From contig NWUY0300050853.1 of the NCBI GenBank assembly GCA_004151065.3, positions 30,785-41,297 on the forward strand: a stretch of DNA of 10,513 nucleotides. Reading direction: 5' to 3'. Source of the DNA: Larix sibirica (lineage: Eukaryota > Streptophyta > Pinopsida > Pinales > Pinaceae). Shown here one piece after another: positions 6,804 to 10,513 of the stretch (position 1 is the stretch's first letter; every line of letters begins with the position of its first letter). The position numbers and the translations under genes were made by a program. Below the pieces are notes generated by a model. The model saw only the letters and a program-made list of their open reading frames with translations. It had not been told where the DNA came from and ran no database searches.

Positions 6804-7183
6804 CTATGGTTCGCTTTTCCACAAAAAATTATTTCTCAAGCATTCTCTTCCAATTGTAGGTTGTAGGGAATTAGTTTCAAGGAGGATGGTAAGAATTATA
6901 TTGGTGTATTTTACATATCTGCTAATGATGTATGTACGTGTGCATGGTACATTCAAAAGCATGCATGCAATCATATCGTTGCCTTGTTCCCATTGGCCAT
7001 GGTTGATTTGAACAACGAAAAGATGTGTTGAATCAACATAATCATCATAAGGTGGAAAATTTGCATAATAGGATCCGGTGGAAATTCATTCATGATGGCT
7101 CTACAAATTTCTTCCTTTTCTTCTAATGCACAAAGAGGAAATATTTGCAAATCTTGTTCGATGTAGAGAAGAACATTTTCAAT
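6804..7183 (-). pseudogene. Frameshifted coding remnant, family unknown
   Basis: After an ATATATTGCAG acceptor at 7184 the frame reads IENVLLYIEQDLQIFPLCAL, then EEKEEICRAIMNEFPPDP. Near 7070 the sensible reading moves by one base into a second open frame. That frame begins YYANFPPYDDYVDSTHLFVV, continues QINHGQWEQGNDMIACMLLN and runs on to a TAG at 6804-6806. The repeated FPP-x-(D/Y) wording across the junction suggests one protein with a single-base indel. It lies between two other minus-strand remnants and may be part of the same element. I do not recognise the family. Confidence 0.35.
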
Positions 7184-7290
7184 CTGCAATATATATAATG
7201 AGGGTCTGTTAACTATATAAAAGATACTGTAGAACAAATTTAAATAATGAACTCATATGATATGTAAAACACCTTTCATTTTCAATCTAT

Positions 7291-7814
7291 TTATTGTATT
7301 GTGGACATTTGATAAATCGTATATGTAATCCAAAAAACAATCATAAAAGTGGTCATTATATTGGCTGAGTGGTCACTATATTGGATGAGTGGTTGAAAGT
7401 GGTAACTCCACAGCCCTTGAAGAGTATCAGGGCCCAAAAATATTAGTATCTCTTGAACATCAGCTTGTTTATAGAAACCTAGTTTGTTTTGTTAGCCCTA
7501 AAGTGGTTTTTGTGAATAATTGTGTTCCCTTAAGGCTAGAATTTTTTATGAATCTCTTTTGAGAGATTGTTTCTTCCTTTTCATGGTCAAAATGTTGTCA
7601 TAACTGGCCATGATATTATTCAATAGTTGATCAAGGATACATGCATTCATCTAGAATAATTGCTTGAGGTCCAAACATCTTCATATCTTTGGGAGGCTAA
7701 ATTCGACAAATTTTATACTCTATTTAGGATAAGGAAGTAGTTATTAATGGTTTGATCATAATGTATTTTATTTTCCTCCAATGCAACCTTAACATATATG
7801 TTAGTGTTGAATAT
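7291..7814 (-). pseudogene. Decayed coding remnant over three frames, family unknown
   Basis: Three consecutive minus-strand frames read like broken pieces of protein. From 7814 to 7716: NIYVKVALEENKIHYDQ followed by NNYFLILNRV, then a TAA at 7713-7715, with the same frame readable on to 7650. From 7684: MKMFGPQAIILDECMYP. From about 7636 down to a TAA at 7291-7293: LDQLLNNIMASYDNILTMKR, then (after stops) KILALREHNYSQKP, then LGFYKQADVQEILIFLGPD and YHFQPLIQYSDHSAN. A 20-bp tandem duplication sits inside the last frame. The first piece weakly recalls the start of a glutathione-S-transferase fold (VALEE..I.Y and then a FL..N segment), but the remainder does not follow that family. Function is left open. 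Confidence 0.35.
7348..7387. repeat. 20-bp tandem duplication
   Basis: AGTGGTCATTATATTGGCTG at 7348-7367 is followed directly by a copy with two mismatches at 7368-7387, and AGTGGTT starts a third partial copy. The unit length is not a multiple of three, so if it arose within the minus-strand coding remnant it would itself shift the frame. Confidence 0.85.
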
Positions 7815-9698
7815 TTAAACGAATTTAATGGCCTTTAATGGGAATTTATTTTATCAATTATTAATATGTTAATAATATGTGACCCAAAATATTAGATCTC
7901 TTATACTAGGGTTTTTTTATCTCATTTCTATAATCATGAACTTTTTTGCATGTCCTTTATATTCATGTTGATTGTGTCATGTGGAATGTAACTAATCTTT
8001 GATCCTTTGGTTTAGCACGCATGTGACTCTTCTCTTAAATTGAATATGGATAACCATTTATCAATGTGTCAAACTACTTATATGTCACATCCTCAACCTC
8101 TTAATTCAATCATTTAATGGACAAAAACATAGTGTTACAAACATAGCCCACAAAATTGACAATTGATCTGAAAAGGTGAGGTAGAGCTAGATCCAAATAG
8201 GTAAAAGAATTTATATAGGAATTCCCTCAACCTCCCAAGCCTATCTAATTAGGATTTATCAATATATAGGTAGTACGAAAAGAATAAGGAAAACAAGATA
8301 AGGGAACAAAAAAAGCACGTGAATGAAAACCGCATGTTTCTAGATTTGTACGGAAGTGTTGGGATTCACATATGTATACTCATGGATGTATTTCCAAAGT
8401 GATTTGTTTATTATGGATAAATATGGATGATAGTAAGGGATTCCAAAAAGTAACCTAGAATATATATTTCATCCTTGTGAACAAAGTCCATTTTAACCAA
8501 AAGGAAAGCCTTATGTGACAATTGATTCCTTTATGAAATATGGGCAAAGAGACTCATAAGATTCTTTGAGTAATGGCACGAGCACATGCACATATCATGG
8601 TAAGAAAGGTTCACAATGCTCTAGTTAGATTCCAATACCTACTTCTAACACCATCTTAGTGTTCTTTTATGGTTTGGTCATTTCAAATGATTCAAGGGTT
8701 ATTAAGACTAAATTGAGATGGAAAGGAAATCAATTTAGAACAAAAAAACTTTCAACAAATTTCACAACCTCGACATCTAGTGGTTTCTAATTGCTACAAG
8801 GAAAACCATTTGTAAACATCCCTTGGTTATTTTTCATTTTCCTCTTTAGAAGAGAATCTAATTCTTAATAATATCAAACATATTTACACCTAAATCTACA
8901 TATACTATGCACCCTAAGTTAAACTTACAACTCAATTCAAGCTTAGAAATATGAATAAGAGTATCCTACAAGGAATTAAATATTTGATTTAGATCTCTTA
9001 TTTAACAAGTAGTACCAAGGACCCTAATAGTAGTAGAAGGATTTGAAATGTCTTCACTTCAAACTCTATGTTGATCCTTGTTACTTATGTAGTAACACAC
9101 TTCAAATTAATAGGATTGAATAGAACTTAGAAATTTATTTTAAAAGATAAACTTGATGTCACAAGCTTAAGACAATGTAAAACCTAAGAAATCATACTTT
9201 AGACTACATAAACATCTTACCCATCTAGGATTCCCCACCACTATGTGTTTTTGTTGTGCCCCTAATATTCCCAAGAATATTTTTGTGGTTCTACAAACAA
9301 AAACAAAAAAAAATCCCAAACCTCTATGGTCATTTTTCATGGATAATTGACAAGATCGTTGCCATTACTAATTATATATCCTAAAAAAAACAATGAGAGA
9401 AGGTGGTCATGGATAAATTCCACCTTTTGTAATCAATGGCACAAAAGAAATGTACCTTGCTTTGTCAACAAGGTCACATGAAATACTCTCCTCCAAGCAT
9501 TCTAAGGAACAAAGGTTCTTTCCAACAAGCAAGAAACAAGGGAGGAAAACATGAAAGGAAAAGCAACATCTACCTCTTTGTATCTTCAATTTCATTGCAA
9601 TGAGCACAAAGAAGAAAAATGGAATGTAAAGAGAAAATATGCATTAGAGTTTTGCTAATCGGTTCCTTTCAATTCTCTCTTTCTTGTGGATCTCAACA
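7815..9698. other. Long stretch with no recognisable gene
   Basis: AT-rich sequence with short frames only. I found no protein motif, RNA gene or clear repeat in either strand. Its right end, ...CTCAACA at 9698, directly precedes the TGGTAT motif described separately. Part of the stretch could therefore be an old LTR, but I could not fix a left boundary. The minus-strand frame at 9407-9607 is Cys/Phe-rich and looks accidental. Confidence 0.4.
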
Positions 9699-9710
9699 TG
9701 GTATGAAAAC
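9699..9710 (+). other. Weak initiator-tRNA primer-binding-site-like motif
   Basis: TGGTATGAAAAC matches 9 of 12 positions of the plant retrotransposon primer-binding site TGGTATCAGAGC, which is complementary to initiator methionine tRNA. It follows ATCTCAACA, a wording common at the 3' end of Ty1/copia LTRs (ending in CA just before TGG). No gag frame follows, so this would be a decayed relic. The match is short and may be chance. Confidence 0.2.
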
Positions 9711-10057
9711 AAGTGTGGACCTTTATTAATCTATTTAGTGCACCTAAACCATATATTTTTTGCTAAAGGCATTATCGTAAGGGATTAAAATCCAATGTTT
9801 TTACTTTGATTTGTTTATTTAGGGTTTCATAGAATTTAAACCCTCCATAAATGGGTTAATTCAATAGCTAAGTCAACCTTTTCTTACTTGAGACAATTAT
9901 CTTCATACATATGGGAAAAATATTGAAATATTAGAAGAAAATGACAACTTATTTTGTTTGTATGGAATCAATAAGAGTTTTCAAAACCCTACTCGGTAAT
10001 TTAGGGGGAATTGTGGTCCCCTATATCCTTATTTTTGTCTCCTTTGTCTCCTCCCCT
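9711..10057. other. No gene recognised
   Basis: AT-rich sequence without frames or motifs I can interpret. It would be the untranslated leader if the motif at 9699 is a true primer-binding site, but nothing independent supports this. Confidence 0.35.
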
Positions 10058-10334
10058 ATCTCCTTGTGCCATGCATGTCTTTAGTTCATCTCCTTGTGTG
10101 TTGTCACTATGTGGCTCATGGGATATTTCCTTATCAAAAAATTTTATGCTCGCGAGCTCTTTCCCTGTCAAATCCTCTGTGTTAATGGTATCTTTCCCTA
10201 TCAAATCCTATATGGATCAGAGGATCGGGATCTTTCCCCATGGGCCCTAGCAATGGGAAGCTATGGGCTCATCGATCCATGGTTGTATGCATGGGCGTCT
10301 ATGGGATCCTCGATCTATTGATGTATGCATCCCC
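10058..10334. repeat. Cluster of short-period imperfect repeats (30-40 bp)
   Basis: Several short repeats lie side by side. ATCTCCTTGTG occurs at 10058 and 10088 (spacing 30). A TTTCC(T/C)TATCAAA-like block occurs at 10126, 10160 and 10193, with a partial match at 10233 (spacing 34, 33 and 40). CTATGGG...TCGATC...TGTATGCAT occurs at 10261 and 10299 (spacing 38). The stretch is less AT-rich than its surroundings and is dense in GATC. Overlapping frames on both strands here follow from the repeats and show no domain. It resembles the tandem subrepeats found in plant retrotransposon untranslated regions. Confidence 0.6.
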
Positions 10335-10367
10335 TTCGCACGAGCTATTATGTTGTATGGGATATAT

Positions 10368-10447
10368 ATTATAATATATAATATATTACAATATATAATA
10401 TACATTATAATATATATTGTAAGATATAATATATTATGTATTATAAT
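10368..10447. repeat. AT-only imperfect palindrome
   Basis: An almost pure A/T block. TACAATATATA (10387-10397) is the exact reverse complement of TATATATTGTA (10411-10421), with a 13-base loop. Pairing resumes outwards after a bulge of about 7 bases, giving a stem-loop of roughly 80 bases. It may be a simple-sequence expansion, a fold-back element or a cruciform-prone site. Confidence 0.7.
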
Positions 10448-10463
10448 TTTTTTTAAGCTTTTA

Positions 10464-10505
10464 GGTTAGTGATTTTTAGGGGGTTATGGGGTTAGTGATT
10501 TTAGG
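10464..10505. repeat. 26-bp spaced G-rich direct repeat
   Basis: GGTTAGTGATTTT occurs at 10464 and again at 10490, each followed by TAGG. The intervening bases TTAGGGGGTTATGGGG have a loose telomere-like look, but there is no run of regular TTTAGGG units. Confidence 0.6.
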
Positions 10506-10513
10506 TGTTCCAT

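Noticed and set aside
6769-7011. 80-codon plus-strand frame
   Set aside because: It lies opposite the minus-strand remnant at 6804-7183, which reads more like protein. No plus-strand domain is visible.
3300-7900. Search for CACTA terminal inverted repeats around the minus-strand gene
   Set aside because: No convincing CACTACAA-type end with a matching TTGTAGTG partner and 3-bp duplication was seen, so element boundaries are not called.
9407-9607. Minus-strand 66-codon frame with Cys and Phe clusters
   Set aside because: No recognisable motif, splice context or neighbouring coding sequence. Probably chance.
10464-10505. Telomere-like repeat
   Set aside because: The G-rich duplication lacks regular TTTAGGG units. 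It is a short direct repeat, not an interstitial telomere.
1-10513. tRNA, rRNA, CRISPR or bacterial-type operon
   Set aside because: No cloverleaf, rRNA core motif, regularly spaced short repeats or ribosome-binding-site-led gene series were found.

Overview
The window looks like intergenic DNA from a large land-plant nuclear genome, probably a gymnosperm or a similarly repeat-rich lineage. The sequence is strongly AT-rich and has no intact long reading frame. It contains spliceosomal intron boundaries (GT...AG with pyrimidine-rich acceptors), a LINE RNase H tail, a Ty3/gypsy pol fragment and several decayed repeats. The lineage assignment is inference from this style of content. I see no bacterial-type operons, rRNA, tRNA or CRISPR. 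No gene here appears intact.

Layout, left to right. Bases 2-207 hold a short Ser/His-rich coding remnant. Bases 215-771 are a diverged tandem repeat of about 261 bp (two copies and the start of a third). Bases 775-1080 (+) are the RNase H tail of a plant LINE. Bases 1220-1999 (+) are a broken protein-coding remnant of unknown family, spread over three frames. Bases 2704-2925 (+) are a Ty3/gypsy fragment from just upstream of the reverse transcriptase fingers, followed by an imperfect fold-back at 2924-3040.

The most informative part is the minus strand from about 6109 down to 3445. It holds the remains of one multi-exon gene. At least eight short exon-like open stretches have plausible splice sites, and most join in compatible phase, including a 33-base micro-exon at 5324-5356. 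The 4149-4497, 3971-4067 and 3754-3877 exons together resemble the accessory-protein (Transposase_24 / Ptta-En/Spm-like) domain of plant CACTA transposons. The gene is dead: it has in-frame stops and one-base frameshifts. Further minus-strand coding remnants at 6643-6756, 6804-7183 and 7291-7814 lie upstream in the same orientation. They may belong to the same element or to older insertions.

Bases 7815-10000 show no recognisable gene, only a weak primer-binding-site-like motif at 9699. The right edge (10058-10505) is a nest of short-period repeats, an AT-only hairpin and a small G-rich duplication.
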